Numbered from the stretch's first letter, positions 42,241 through 50,285 are shown. The stretch: DNA of 50,458 bases from Lachnospiraceae bacterium (GCA_017936785.1 JAGBEV010000040.1:1-50458), one strand, 5' to 3'. Made by a program: numbers and translations. Notes: generated by a model not told the origin, from the sequence alone.

Positions 42241-43014
42241 ATGAAGTATATTACGATTTATGATATGGGAGTCAATCAGGTTCACAGCAGCGAAACGTTT
42301 AACATTAACAGACCCAGGGGATTGAAGTGCTGGCTGTTTCTGGTAGTAAAATCACGGGCGGTTTTTGTGCTGAATGGCGAGGAAACTATTGTGGAGCCTA
42401 ATACAGCTATTTTTTTCAAGCCTCATGCAGCTCAGATCTATCACGGATTGAAGGGAAAGGAAAACTACTGTGACCACTGGATGGAGTTTGATATGGAAGA
42501 AAATGTCATTGAAAATATGGGGATTCCCATGTCAACTCCTATTACGGGCTTTGATGCGAAAAAGATAGATGCCCTGTTCTCGTTATTATTGGATGAACAT
42601 TACTTTGGAGGGAAAAAGAAGGATTTATATATTCAGCTTTTTATGCAGGCAATTCTGGAGAAGATCAGCGAGTCAGTTTACCAGGTAGTACAAAAGAAAG
42701 ATGGCTTCCAGCAGCTGCATCAGCAGATACGCATTCATCCGGAAAATGACTGGAATGTGGAAGATGCGGCAAAACAGTTGAATTTTTCTAAGAGTCATTT
42801 TCAGACAGTATACCGCAGCTTATTTGGTATTTCTTTCCGTAATGATGTAATAAAATGCAGGATAACCCGTGCCAGAACCCTGCTGGAAGAAACCAATATG
42901 CCGGTTACACAGATTGCTGCGGTCTGCGGTTATCATTCAGACAATTATTTTGTAAGGCAGTTTAAGCAGATAACCGGGATGACACCTGCACAATATCGGA
43001 GGAATAAGAAGTAG
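42241..43014 (+). CDS. AraC-family transcriptional regulator
   Basis: 257 residues. The N-terminal cupin-like AraC ligand domain (~1-145; PRGLKCWLFLVVKSRAVFVLNGEE, NTAIFFKPHAAQIYHG) is followed by two HTH units (~160-257: WNVEDAAKQLNFSKSHFQTVYRSLFG and VTQIAAVCGYHSDNYFVRQFKQITG). The ATG at 42241 is chosen because AGGAGAAGGA precedes it and the promoter -35 lies at the upstream in-frame TTG. It probably senses a sugar or related ligand. Its target is not evident; panG lies 287 bp downstream with its own promoter. Confidence 0.9.
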   Translation: MKYITIYDMGVNQVHSSETFNINRPRGLKCWLFLVVKSRAVFVLNGEETIVEPNTAIFFKPHAAQIYHGLKGKENYCDHWMEFDMEENVIENMGIPMSTPITGFDAKKIDALFSLLLDEHYFGGKKKDLYIQLFMQAILEKISESVYQVVQKKDGFQQLHQQIRIHPENDWNVEDAAKQLNFSKSHFQTVYRSLFGISFRNDVIKCRITRARTLLEETNMPVTQIAAVCGYHSDNYFVRQFKQITGMTPAQYRRNKK

Positions 43015-43034
43015 AGAATTTTAGGTGTCTTTTA

Positions 43035-43063
43035 TTGAAAAAGAGAATGAATTATGATACGAT
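43035..43063 (+). promoter_or_regulatory. promoter of the panG-panB operon
   Basis: TTGAAA (43035-43040), 17-bp spacer, TACGAT (43058-43063). Transcription would start near 43070, exactly where a strong hairpin begins. Confidence 0.65.
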
Positions 43064-43069
43064 GATAGA

Positions 43070-43180
43070 TGTGCCGGGGATGGTTGCGTGCCAAGGCACA
43101 GTAAGATTATGGAGTGAAACTTTATAATCTGAAAATGAGCGGTATTCGGGTGAAACTGCATCAGATGATAGTGCATCACC
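43070..43180 (+). ncRNA. structured leader RNA upstream of panG-panB
   Basis: Right after the promoter come three hairpins: GTGCC/GGCAC (43071-43099) with an inner TGG/CCA and an asymmetric GGGGA/A internal loop; GATTAT/ATAATC (43105-43129); and GCGGT/ACTGC (43139-43159, one G-U). The last two carry the same RGUGAA(AC) word, the second running into its 3' arm. A pan-type RNA motif is described upstream of Firmicute pantothenate genes. This element is in the right place, but I could not verify the consensus by eye. Confidence 0.45.
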
Positions 43181-43260
43181 GTTTAGAGACACAGCAGATT
43201 TGTGCTTGGCATATATCCGGTATAAACATGTGTTGGTTATATGCAGAAACGGAGGAATGC

Positions 43261-43305
43261 ATGGAAATGAAAATGATCGATACCACGAGGAACGGTATCA
43301 TATGA
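43261..43305 (+). CDS. 14-residue leader ORF coupled to panG
   Basis: ATG at 43261 lies 5 nt after GGAGG and encodes MEMKMIDTTRNGII, ending in TGA at 43303-43305. This overlaps the panG ATG (43302) as ATATGA. panG has only a weak GAGG of its own. The layout fits translational coupling, in which ribosomes finishing the mini-ORF restart on panG. Alternatively panG starts in its own frame at ATG 43257, just before. Confidence 0.4.
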   Translation: MEMKMIDTTRNGII

Positions 43306-44144
43306 AAATAGGAATTATCGGCGCAGGAAAGGTAGGCACTACATTGGGAAAATATCTTTCTGAGGCTGGAATTTGTGTAACCGGGTTTTATAGCCGGACG
43401 AGGGAAAGCGCTGACGAAGCAGCGACTTTTGCTGGAACGAAAGCTTATCAAAACCTGACTGAGCTGGTGGAGGTGAGCGACACTTTGTTTATCACTACAC
43501 CAGATGGAATGATCCAACAGGTATGGCAGGAGATTGCCATGATGGACATCCATCAATTGATTATTTGCCATTTTAGTGGTTCATTATCATCTCATGTATT
43601 TTCTGGAATCGAAGCAGCAGGAGCATATGGCGGCTCGATTCATCCTATGTATGCGTTCAGCGATAAATTCACATCCTATCAGCAATTTCATACAGCATAT
43701 CTTACTATGGAGGGAAGCAGTCCGATGATTCAGACAATGAAGCCTTTGTTTGAACATCTGGGACACAAGGTGCTTACACTTCGGGCAGAAGATAAAATAA
43801 AATATCATGCAGCCGCAGCCATTGCCAGCAATGAAATGCTGGGACTGATGCAGACCAGTCTGGATATTTTGTCAGAATGTGGCTTTGCACAAAAGGATGC
43901 TATGGAATTATTAAGACCTTTGGTGACAGGAAATATCACCTCTATGCTGGAAAAGGGCTGCGCAGCAGCTTTGACCGGTCCCATAGAGAGGGGTGATGTC
44001 CAGACGGTGAAAAAGCATCTGGAGGTACTGAAGGGGAGTGAAGCGGAGGATATCTACCGCAGCTTAAGCGGAAAAATGATATCGCTGGCACAGGTAAAAA
44101 ATCCTGATAGAGACTATACTGCTATGAAGAAATTATTTCATTAA
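43302..44144 (+). CDS. panG: DUF2520 Rossmann oxidoreductase, probable ketopantoate reductase PanG
   Basis: 280 residues. The NAD(P) motif GIIGAGKVGTTLG (4-16) opens a Rossmann domain; a C-terminal all-helical DUF2520 domain (~135-280) includes HAAAAIASNEMLGL. In Francisella and some Firmicutes an alternative ketopantoate reductase of this kind (PanG) replaces PanE. Location directly upstream of panB (48 bp) argues for the same step: NADPH reduction of ketopantoate to pantoate. No panE-like gene is seen in the window. The start is uncertain between 43302 (taken) and 43257. Confidence 0.8.
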   Translation: MKIGIIGAGKVGTTLGKYLSEAGICVTGFYSRTRESADEAATFAGTKAYQNLTELVEVSDTLFITTPDGMIQQVWQEIAMMDIHQLIICHFSGSLSSHVFSGIEAAGAYGGSIHPMYAFSDKFTSYQQFHTAYLTMEGSSPMIQTMKPLFEHLGHKVLTLRAEDKIKYHAAAAIASNEMLGLMQTSLDILSECGFAQKDAMELLRPLVTGNITSMLEKGCAAALTGPIERGDVQTVKKHLEVLKGSEAEDIYRSLSGKMISLAQVKNPDRDYTAMKKLFH

Positions 44145-44192
44145 AAAAGGAATCTGACCAAATACTGGCAGATATCCGGAAAGGAAAACAAA

Positions 44193-45023
44193 ATGATGAA
44201 AAACACAGTAAACACATTTCGGGAGGCAAAGGAAAAGGGAGAAAAGCTGGCTATGCTGACAGCCTATGATTATTCAACAGCCAAGCTGGAGGACGAAGCT
44301 GGGATTAACGGAATTCTGGTAGGAGATTCTCTGGGGAATGTAGTATTGGGATATGAAGATACCATATCTGTGACGATGGAAGATATGATCCATCACGGAG
44401 CTGCTGTTGCACGAGGAGCAAAAAATGCTCTTGTAGTTATCGATATGCCGTTCATGTCTTACCAGACATCTGTGTACGATGCGGTAGTCAATGCAGGACG
44501 GCTGATGAAGGAGGGACGTGCCAATGCGGTAAAGCTGGAGGGCGGTGCTGAGGTATGCCCACAGATTAAAGCAATTACAGATGCAGGGATTCCGGTGATG
44601 GCACATCTTGGACTGACACCACAGTCTGTTAATGCTTTTGGTGGTTATAAGGTACAGGGAAAAAGCGAAGTTGCTGCAAAGAAACTCATTGAGGATGCCC
44701 AGGCAATTGAAAAAGCTGGAGCGTTTGCTGTAGTACTGGAATGTGTACCGGCAAAGCTGGCAGAAATGGTTTCTGCAAAGCTGGATATTCCAACCATTGG
44801 CATTGGTGCTGGAGCAGGTTGTGACGGACAGATACTGGTTTACCAGGATATGCTGGGGATGTTCTCTGATTATACACCGAAGTTTGTGAAACGGTTTGCA
44901 GAGGCTGGTCAGATCATGAAGGGAGCATTTGCGGACTATATCAAAGAAGTGCAGGAGGGAAGTTATCCGGCACAGGAGCATACTTTTAAAATAGATGATG
45001 AGGTTTTGGAGAAACTGTATTAG
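44193..45023 (+). CDS. panB: 3-methyl-2-oxobutanoate hydroxymethyltransferase PanB
   Basis: 276 residues, full length. It transfers a hydroxymethyl group from methylene-THF to ketoisovalerate to give ketopantoate. Motifs: [26 protein letters not shown] (Mg-binding Asp region), [31 protein letters not shown] and [17 protein letters not shown] precedes the ATG. Terminator at 45048-45106. Confidence 0.97.
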   Translation: MMKNTVNTFREAKEKGEKLAMLTAYDYSTAKLEDEAGINGILVGDSLGNVVLGYEDTISVTMEDMIHHGAAVARGAKNALVVIDMPFMSYQTSVYDAVVNAGRLMKEGRANAVKLEGGAEVCPQIKAITDAGIPVMAHLGLTPQSVNAFGGYKVQGKSEVAAKKLIEDAQAIEKAGAFAVVLECVPAKLAEMVSAKLDIPTIGIGAGAGCDGQILVYQDMLGMFSDYTPKFVKRFAEAGQIMKGAFADYIKEVQEGSYPAQEHTFKIDDEVLEKLY

Positions 45024-45047
45024 TCCATGTGGAGATTCTTACAGTTT

Positions 45048-45106
45048 AAAAGGAGTACCGCTTTTCAAGGATACAAAGTCATTTGAACTGCGATACTCCT
45101 TTTTCT
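45048..45106. terminator. terminator of panG-panB
   Basis: AAAAGGAGTA (45048-45057) pairs with TACTCCTTTT (45094-45103) followed by TCTTT; the loop is long. The A-rich left side may also serve the convergent mntP. Confidence 0.65.
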
Positions 45107-45694
45107 TTAAAAAATACCGTTAATAAAAATTTCAAGTCCAATTAAGATGAGAATGGAACCGCCTAATATACCTGCTTTGTTTGATAACCGGGTTCCAAAT
45201 TCTTTGCCGAGCAAGAGACCACTCATGGAGATGATGAATGTTACCAATGCAATGATCAGGGAACAGACGAATGCCATGATCCAATTGTAATCTACAATAG
45301 TAAATCCAACGGATAATGCATCGATCGATGTTGCAATTCCCTGTATCAGCAGTGTGACAAATCCCATCTGACAGACCCTCTGTTCTGTTTCTTCTTTCTG
45401 TCGGAGACCTTCCGCTAACATTTTTCCACCAATAAAGGAAAGCAGGATCAATGCGATCCATGGAACCAACTTTTCGAATGCCTGAAAATAATTTGTGATT
45501 GTGTGTACGCATATCCAGCCGATCATTGGCATGGCAAACTGAAAAAAAGCAAATACTCCGGCGATGCCACACATTTTCCGTATTTTCATCTGCGGTTCAT
45601 TTAATCCATTTGCAAGAGATACGGAAAAAGCGTCCATTGCAAGCCCAACACCGAGTAGTATGCTATTAAAGAAAAATAAAAAACTCCAATTCAT
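45107..45694 (-). CDS. mntP: manganese efflux pump MntP
   Basis: 195 residues from the ATG at 45694 (AAAGGG 8 nt upstream; an alternative in-frame ATG at 45721 also has a weak site). Six membrane helices; family motif GVGLAMDAFSVSLANG in helix 1 and QGIATSIDALSVGFT in helix 4, each with the conserved Asp. It exports Mn2+. A yybP-ykoY-type riboswitch with terminator lies in its leader, strongly supporting manganese control. Confidence 0.93.
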   Translation of the reverse strand: MNWSFLFFFNSILLGVGLAMDAFSVSLANGLNEPQMKIRKMCGIAGVFAFFQFAMPMIGWICVHTITNYFQAFEKLVPWIALILLSFIGGKMLAEGLRQKEETEQRVCQMGFVTLLIQGIATSIDALSVGFTIVDYNWIMAFVCSLIIALVTFIISMSGLLLGKEFGTRLSNKAGILGGSILILIGLEIFINGIF

Positions 45695-45763
45695 ATTTTT
45701 GTTCCCTTTCTTTGATTTCATTATGTATTCCCTATATTTTTCCTGTAGTTCTGCGCCATCCGT

Positions 45764-45817
45764 CTAAGGTGGTGAGCAAATTTTTGGCATCGCATTTGGA
45801 TTTTTCCCAAATTCCAT
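45764..45817 (-). CDS. short leader ORF between riboswitch and mntP
   Basis: AAAGGAGGG followed 9 nt later by ATG (45817) encodes MEFGKNPNAMPKICSPP and a TAG at 45764. The ribosome binding site is better than mntP's own. Its stop lies about 70 nt before the mntP start. It may be a real micro-protein, a leader peptide or fortuitous. Confidence 0.3.
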   Translation of the reverse strand: MEFGKNPNAMPKICSPP

Positions 45818-45849
45818 GATACAAGTCCCTCCTTTGTAGTAATAGAAGT

Positions 45850-45884
45850 AAAAATCCCAGGCATAGCAATTTGCCACACCTGGG
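45850..45884 (-). terminator. second terminator-like hairpin in the mntP leader
   Basis: On the reverse strand CCCAGG/CCTGGG (45856-45884) is followed by GATTTTT. It comes about 10 nt after the riboswitch's own U run, so the leader contains two consecutive terminators. Confidence 0.5.
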
Positions 45885-45893
45885 TCTTATATG

Positions 45894-46026
45894 CAAAAAA
45901 ATAAAGACTCCATGTATAGCTTTCTGTGGTTATACATGAGTCTCGTAATTTAAAACAAGCCAGACTAGGATAGTCAGTGTGTTGACTTGCTACGCAAGGA
46001 AAGCATGCGCCTACTACTCCCTCATA
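45894..46026 (-). ncRNA. yybP-ykoY manganese riboswitch with terminator
   Basis: Read on the reverse strand, the leader begins GAGGGAGTAGTAGGCG..., continues with CAAGTCAACACACTG and ends TTACGAGACTCATG. These are the GGGGAGTAG-type, TCAACA and ACGAGAC words of the yybP-ykoY (Mn2+) family. The final strand pairs GACTCATGTATA with TATACATGGAGTC (45906-45942), followed by a long U run (45894-45905), an intrinsic terminator. Mn2+ binding should stabilise the aptamer and permit read-through into mntP. Confidence 0.75.
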
Positions 46027-46039
46027 GGAAATTTTTAAT

Positions 46040-46068
46040 ATGTTATCATTCCTGTGGTATGCTGTCAA
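46040..46068 (-). promoter_or_regulatory. promoter of the mntP riboswitch transcript
   Basis: On the reverse strand TTGACA (46063-46068), 17-bp spacer, TAACAT (46040-46045). It starts transcription about 8 nt before the riboswitch. Confidence 0.75.
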
Positions 46069-46092
46069 TAGTTTCTGTGTTTTTTTATCATA

Positions 46093-46674
46093 TTATGATA
46101 TGGTATTTGATTTTGTGCAGGGATTGAAAATAATACAGCGTACAATAAGTTTTGCTATTGATTCTGCCGGTTCTTTGCAGCCGCCATCAATCCAGCGTTT
46201 GTAGATCATGGTAATGCCAGCCTGGTAAAAAGTAAAATAATACAACATTTCTTCTTCGTTGGAAATTCCATTTTGAAGGCAGGAAGGCTTAATGACCTCT
46301 TTAAACAGGCGTTCAAAGCCCTCTGCAATAGGAAAGGAATTTCTTTTTTGCAGACAGGCATGATAAAAGGTGCGGTGTTTCTTCATAAAGGTTAAGAAAC
46401 AGAGGTAAAATGCCGGATTGTGAAAAAAATTTTTTTCTTTCATGAAAGCGCTTATTTCAGTGTATAAACTGGCATTCATGGCAGATTCTGTTTTGTGAAG
46501 CAGGTCGTATATGTCTTCAAAATGCGCATAAAAGGTTGAGCGGTGGATACCGGTCATTTCACATATCATACGGACCGTAATATGATCGATATCAGTAGTG
46601 TCCAACAGTGATATAAAACAGGACTGGATTTTCGCTTCGTTTTGCCGGTAACGCAGGTTGTTTTTGGTATTCAT
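46093..46674 (-). CDS. TetR/AcrR-family transcriptional regulator
   Basis: 193 residues from the ATG at 46674 (GAGGG 5 nt upstream). The N-terminal HTH (~8-52) reads EAKIQSCFISLLDTTDIDHITVRMICEMTG, then HRSTFYAHFEDIYDLL. The C-terminal ligand/dimer domain is helical with a TetR_C_7-like YYFTFYQAGI segment. It is divergent from the zinc dehydrogenase gene, with about 200 bp between them, and probably regulates it. Confidence 0.87.
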   Translation of the reverse strand: MNTKNNLRYRQNEAKIQSCFISLLDTTDIDHITVRMICEMTGIHRSTFYAHFEDIYDLLHKTESAMNASLYTEISAFMKEKNFFHNPAFYLCFLTFMKKHRTFYHACLQKRNSFPIAEGFERLFKEVIKPSCLQNGISNEEEMLYYFTFYQAGITMIYKRWIDGGCKEPAESIAKLIVRCIIFNPCTKSNTIS

Positions 46675-46872
46675 TCTATCCCTCATTTCATTCATATTAA
46701 TCATATTTTGGTGTATTATCCCGACATTAGAAGGAATATTGACGGTGCAAAAACAGTTTGAATTGAATTATACTATCCGTAGATTAAAAAGACAAGCGGC
46801 GGGATAATAGACCAGTAATTTTATCCGGGAAATATCAATTCCTGTATGCAGGATGGTTAGGAGGAAAGTAGG

Positions 46873-47889
46873 ATGAAAGCAGCATTATATCAGGGGAAAG
46901 AAAATATTGAATTAACAGAGATGGATACACCTCATCCGGGAGCTAATGACATTGTCGTAAAAAATATCTATGCGAGTATTTGTGGAACAGATGTAGCAGT
47001 GTATCAGCATGGACCAGGAACTGGACATCGTATTACTGTTGGCGGGGAGTTCGGTCATGAAATGGTGTCCCGTGTGGCTGAGGTAGGAAAAAATGTGACA
47101 GATATCCAGGTAGGAGACCGGGTGTATCCTTATCCGCGCCTGGCAAAAGGGGATACAAAACGTTCTGGCACAGTGGGTGGTTTTTCAGAATATGTGTTGA
47201 TACCCAATGCGAAATGGAATCAACAGATTTATTCTGTTAGCGATAAAATACCAGATAAACTGGCATGTCTGATTGAACCGTTTACGGTAGGCTGTCGTGC
47301 TGCCAGACGTTCCCAGCCTAAGCAGGGAGAAAGTGCAGTGGTGTTTGGTGCGGGAACCATAGGGATAGCAGCGGCAATTGCATTAAAATATTTTGGATGT
47401 AAAAAAGTATTGATTTGCGATCATTCTGATTTCCGTTTAAGAAAAGCAGGAGAACTTGGCTTTGAGGTCTGTAATAATGAGAGATATGATTTACAGGCGA
47501 AGGCTGTGGATTATTTTGGAACAGCGCCGTCTATCTCAGGAAAAACAGCGGATGTAGATATTTACATAGATGCTGCAGGAGCAGCATCTATTTTAGAAAC
47601 ATATCAACGCATAGGAAAAATAGAAAGCAGGATGGTTGTGGTTGCAGTTCTTGCAGGGATGAGACCGGTAGATATTCTTAGTATGACGTACGCACAGCAT
47701 GCCATTATTGGAAGTGGAGGTTATATGCCGGAGGACGTACGCGATGTGATGGCGATAATGGAAAGTGGCAGATGGAATATTGCAAACATTATCACCCATG
47801 AATTTTCATGGAAAGAACTTCCAAAGGCTATTGAAACTGCTTCGGATGTAGATCATTCATTAAATGTGGTGATACATTATGGTATGTAA
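46873..47889 (+). CDS. zinc-type medium-chain alcohol/polyol dehydrogenase
   Basis: 338 residues. Catalytic zinc ligands Cys37 (SICGTD) and His in GEFGHEMV (~58-62), then a Rossmann fold with VVFGAGTIGIAAA (~154-166). The four-Cys structural zinc loop of most MDR enzymes is replaced by a short YPYPRLAKGDTK segment, as in a subset of threonine/sorbitol-dehydrogenase-like proteins. Substrate unknown. AGGAGGAAAG precedes the ATG. It is divergent from a TetR regulator. Its stop overlaps a leftward ABC-like fragment. Confidence 0.87.
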   Translation: MKAALYQGKENIELTEMDTPHPGANDIVVKNIYASICGTDVAVYQHGPGTGHRITVGGEFGHEMVSRVAEVGKNVTDIQVGDRVYPYPRLAKGDTKRSGTVGGFSEYVLIPNAKWNQQIYSVSDKIPDKLACLIEPFTVGCRAARRSQPKQGESAVVFGAGTIGIAAAIALKYFGCKKVLICDHSDFRLRKAGELGFEVCNNERYDLQAKAVDYFGTAPSISGKTADVDIYIDAAGAASILETYQRIGKIESRMVVVAVLAGMRPVDILSMTYAQHAIIGSGGYMPEDVRDVMAIMESGRWNIANIITHEFSWKELPKAIETASDVDHSLNVVIHYGM

Positions 47890-47960
47890 AGCAGATTTGC
47901 CGCAGCCGGTTACTCCCATCACGGCAACCGTTTCTCCGTGCTGCGTCCCTGGTTCTTTTT
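47883..47960 (-). pseudogene. tiny ABC-ATPase-like fragment
   Basis: On the reverse strand the frame reads QHGETVAVMGVTGCGKSALHT, which looks like strand 1 and the Walker A of an ABC ATPase (with GCGKS). No further ATPase sequence follows, as it runs into the end of the dehydrogenase gene. Too short for a family; it may be a decayed scrap. Confidence 0.35.
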
Positions 47961-48044
47961 TATCTCCATCCCTTTGTGCTGCTGCAGAATCCGGTTTTCG
48001 TATAACCTCACTGGCTGAACCCGCCGGATGTGACAAGAGACATG

Positions 48045-48260
48045 TCATTCTGAGAGGCGTAATTCGTAGAATTGACGTACCCATCCTGGATATTCTCTAT
48101 ATTCTGCTTCATCAGCAATGCAGGTAAGGGTTCTTTTGCCCACCCGCCTATCCATAATTGCCAATATTTTGATAAGGTAATTTTCCGAGTTTAGTGCTGC
48201 CCGGATTGCCATTCTGCCATAGGAATCATGTACTTTGTGATACCTGGTTAGAAAACTCTC
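48045..48260 (-). pseudogene. C-terminal fragment of a conserved hypothetical gene
   Basis: An open segment with no start reads ESFLTRYHKVHDSYGRMAIRA, then LIKILAIMDRRVGKRTL, ending YPGWVRQFYELRLSE. The conserved-looking HDSYGRMAIRAAL and MDRRVGKRTL blocks resemble the C-terminus of small SF0329-type conserved proteins, from memory and unverified. The 5' part is missing. It shows that 47.9-48.4 kb is a scrap heap of gene remnants. Confidence 0.4.
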
Positions 48261-48421
48261 TTATACATTAATAATCTGAAATTTTGGTATATTACTGGAA
48301 AATCATTTCTGTGTATGTCATTATATAAGAAATATAAGGGTTAGAAAAGCATAAAACATGGATGGGAACCTGCTGCTTTCAGGAAGAAGGTTACTATAGC
48401 ATAGAAAGGTGAGGATAAAGA

Positions 48422-49182
48422 ATGAGTGTATATTCTATTTATTTTAGTCCGACTGGTGGGACGGAAAAGGTAATGGAAATTTTAGAAGAAGCATTATCGG
48501 CAGAAAAAAGTTTTGAGCTTACAAAAGAGGATTTTGTCTGTAATCAGTTTATATTAAAAGAAAATGATCTATGTATCGTGGGAGTTCCGTCCTTTGGAGG
48601 AAGAGTGCCGGATATTGCATTGGAGAGAATAAGGCAGATAAAGGGAAATCATGCGAAGGCTGTAATGGTTGTGGTATACGGAAACCGTGCCTATGATGAT
48701 ACTATTTTGGAATTAAAAAACGAACTGATCAGTTCCGGATTTCAGGTGACTGGTGCAGTGGCAGCAGTTGCAGAACATTCTATCATGCATCAGTTTGGTG
48801 CCGGAAGACCAGATGCACAGGACAAACAGGAATTGCAGCAGTTTGCTGTGGAGATCAAAAAACAGTTACCTATGGAAAAAAGCAGAAAGAATTACAGGTT
48901 CCCGGAAATATTCCTTATCGGGAATATGGAGGGGTACCTTTTAAGCCACAGCCAGATAAAAAATGTGACCAATGTGGTCTATGTGCAGGGCAATGTCCGG
49001 TCCAGGCTATTTCAAAAGACGATTTAATGAAGGCTGATACGGAAAAATGTATTTCCTGTATGAGATGTGTTGCAATTTGTCCAAAGAAAGCACGCAAATT
49101 AAATAAAGTGCTTCTTTTTGCAGCATCACAGAAAATGAAAAAGGCATGTGGGGGAAGAAAGAAGAATGAACTGTTTCTGTAA
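48422..49182 (+). pseudogene. EFR1-type flavodoxin/ferredoxin protein, frameshifted
   Basis: A flavodoxin-like N-terminal part (YSIYFSPTGGTEKVM, with the phosphate-binding loop SPTGGT; GVPSFGGRVP) reads in frame 2 to about 48880. The expected continuation, a REYGGVPFKP bridge and two [4Fe-4S] motifs CDQCGLCAGQCPV and CISCMRCVAICPKKA, reads in the -1 frame to the TAA at 49182. The shift lies at the A6 run 48876-48881. The full protein would be about 253 residues, matching EFR1 family size. A deleted A, or a sequence error, is the simplest cause. Both halves are otherwise intact. The ATG has AGGTGAGGA upstream. Confidence 0.72.
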
Positions 49183-49211
49183 AAACAGCAGGGAAATTAA
49201 GAAAGAGTCTA

Positions 49212-49374
49212 TTGAAATTTTTTTCATTTTGTTTCATTATATATAGAAGTATTTTTTTACCACAAAATGGAATGGAAAATAATACTTAGGAGACCCCATT
49301 AAAATAAGGTTGTAAAACCTAGATTTTTTTAGTAAATTATATATGCACAAAAGTTGTGCAGAAATGAGGAGATT
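49212..49374 (+). promoter_or_regulatory. promoter and leader of panC
   Basis: TTGAAA (49212-49217) with an AT-rich -10 zone (ATTATA at 49236, 18-bp spacing) starts transcription near 49248. The leader contains a small stem AGGTT/AACCT (49309-49322) followed by a TTTTTTT run, a weak attenuator, and GCACAA/TTGTGC (49345-49359) just before the ribosome binding site. No match to the panG leader hairpins was seen. Confidence 0.45.
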
Positions 49375-50217
49375 ATGAATATTGTTAATACAATTCAGGA
49401 AGTAAGAGAACAGGTGAAGAAATGGAGGATGGAAGGATTGACGGTTGGGCTTGTTCCGACAATGGGATATCTTCATGAAGGACATAAGAGTCTCATTGAC
49501 CGTGCCGTGGCAGAGAATGACCGCGTTGTAGTCAGTGTATTTGTCAATCCGATGCAGTTTGGCCCAAGTGAGGATCTGGAGAGCTATCCGAGAGATATGG
49601 ACAGAGACGCTGCTCTTTGTGAGGATGCAGGTGCCAGTCTGATTTTTCATCCGGAGCCGTCAGAAATGTACCATGACGACTTTTCCAGCTTTGTGGATAT
49701 GAATACCTTGACTGGTGGCCTTTGTGGAAAGACAAGACCGATTCATTTCCGGGGTGTATGCACTGTCGTAGCAAAGCTTTTTCATATCGTGACACCAGAC
49801 AAGGCATACTTTGGACAGAAAGATGCACAGCAGCTGGCAGTGATCCGTCATATGGTGTCAGATCTGGATTTTGGAGTTGAGATTGTAGGCTGTCCGATCA
49901 TCCGTGAGGAGGATGGATTGGCTAAAAGCTCACGCAATACCTATCTGAATCCGCAGGAGAGACAGGCTGCACTGGTGCTGTCCCGTTCCTTGAAGCTTGG
50001 AAAGCAGATGATGGATTCTGGAGAAAAGGATACCAAAGCAGTGATTTCAGCTATACGCAGTGAGATTGAGAAAGAGCCACTGGCAAAAATCGATTATGTG
50101 GAGATAGTAGATTGGAATACCCTGGAACCGGTGGAGACCGTGGAAGGTCCGGTGCTTACGGCAATTGCTGTTTATATTGGAAAAACAAGACTGATTGATA
50201 ACTTCATAAAGCAATGA
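49375..50217 (+). CDS. panC: pantoate--beta-alanine ligase PanC
   Basis: 280 residues. It joins pantoate and beta-alanine with ATP to form pantothenate. Motifs: PTMGYLHEGHKSLI (~30-43, HIGH-like), VVSVFVNPMQFGPSEDL, GGLCGKTRPIHFRGVCTVV, YFGQKDAQQLAVI and AKSSRNTYL (KMSKS-like). The ATG at 49375 has GAGGAG 6 nt upstream; the earlier TTG has no support. It is separated from panG-panB by 4.4 kb. panD is not in the window and may follow. Confidence 0.96.
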   Translation: MNIVNTIQEVREQVKKWRMEGLTVGLVPTMGYLHEGHKSLIDRAVAENDRVVVSVFVNPMQFGPSEDLESYPRDMDRDAALCEDAGASLIFHPEPSEMYHDDFSSFVDMNTLTGGLCGKTRPIHFRGVCTVVAKLFHIVTPDKAYFGQKDAQQLAVIRHMVSDLDFGVEIVGCPIIREEDGLAKSSRNTYLNPQERQAALVLSRSLKLGKQMMDSGEKDTKAVISAIRSEIEKEPLAKIDYVEIVDWNTLEPVETVEGPVLTAIAVYIGKTRLIDNFIKQ

Positions 50218-50226
50218 GCCCTGCAG

Positions 50227-50285
50227 CTGGAAGTATTTTGAGATTGCCTGTGCCTGCACAGAAGCAATCTCAAAAATGCTTCCAG
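50227..50285. terminator. long imperfect hairpin after panC
   Basis: CTGGAAG plus TTTTGAGATTGC pairs with GCAATCTCAAAA plus CTTCCAG (arms 50227-50247 and 50264-50285) with an inner CTGTGC/GCACAG stem. The whole is about 59 nt. Its A/T-rich mid-stem and lack of a U run make it more like a REP/BIME-type or processing hairpin than a plain terminator. Confidence 0.55.

Noticed and set aside
43114-43305. 63-aa frame from GTG at 43114 ahead of panG
   Set aside because: Its start overlaps the predicted leader hairpin and lacks a spaced ribosome binding site. Only its last 14 codons, from ATG 43261, have one.
44274-44981. 235-aa open frame opposite panB
   Set aside because: panB is unmistakable on the forward strand. 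The reverse frame is His/Cys/Leu rich with no family resemblance or start signals.
45721-46068. 115-aa reverse-strand frame over the mntP leader
   Set aside because: It covers the riboswitch and two terminators and begins between promoter and aptamer. Its codons reflect RNA structure rather than protein.
48870-48900. Programmed -1 frameshift in the EFR1-type gene
   Set aside because: The codons across the A6 run are GAA AAA AGC, which do not form an X XXY YYZ slippery heptamer, and no stimulatory stem-loop follows. A mutation or sequence error is simpler.
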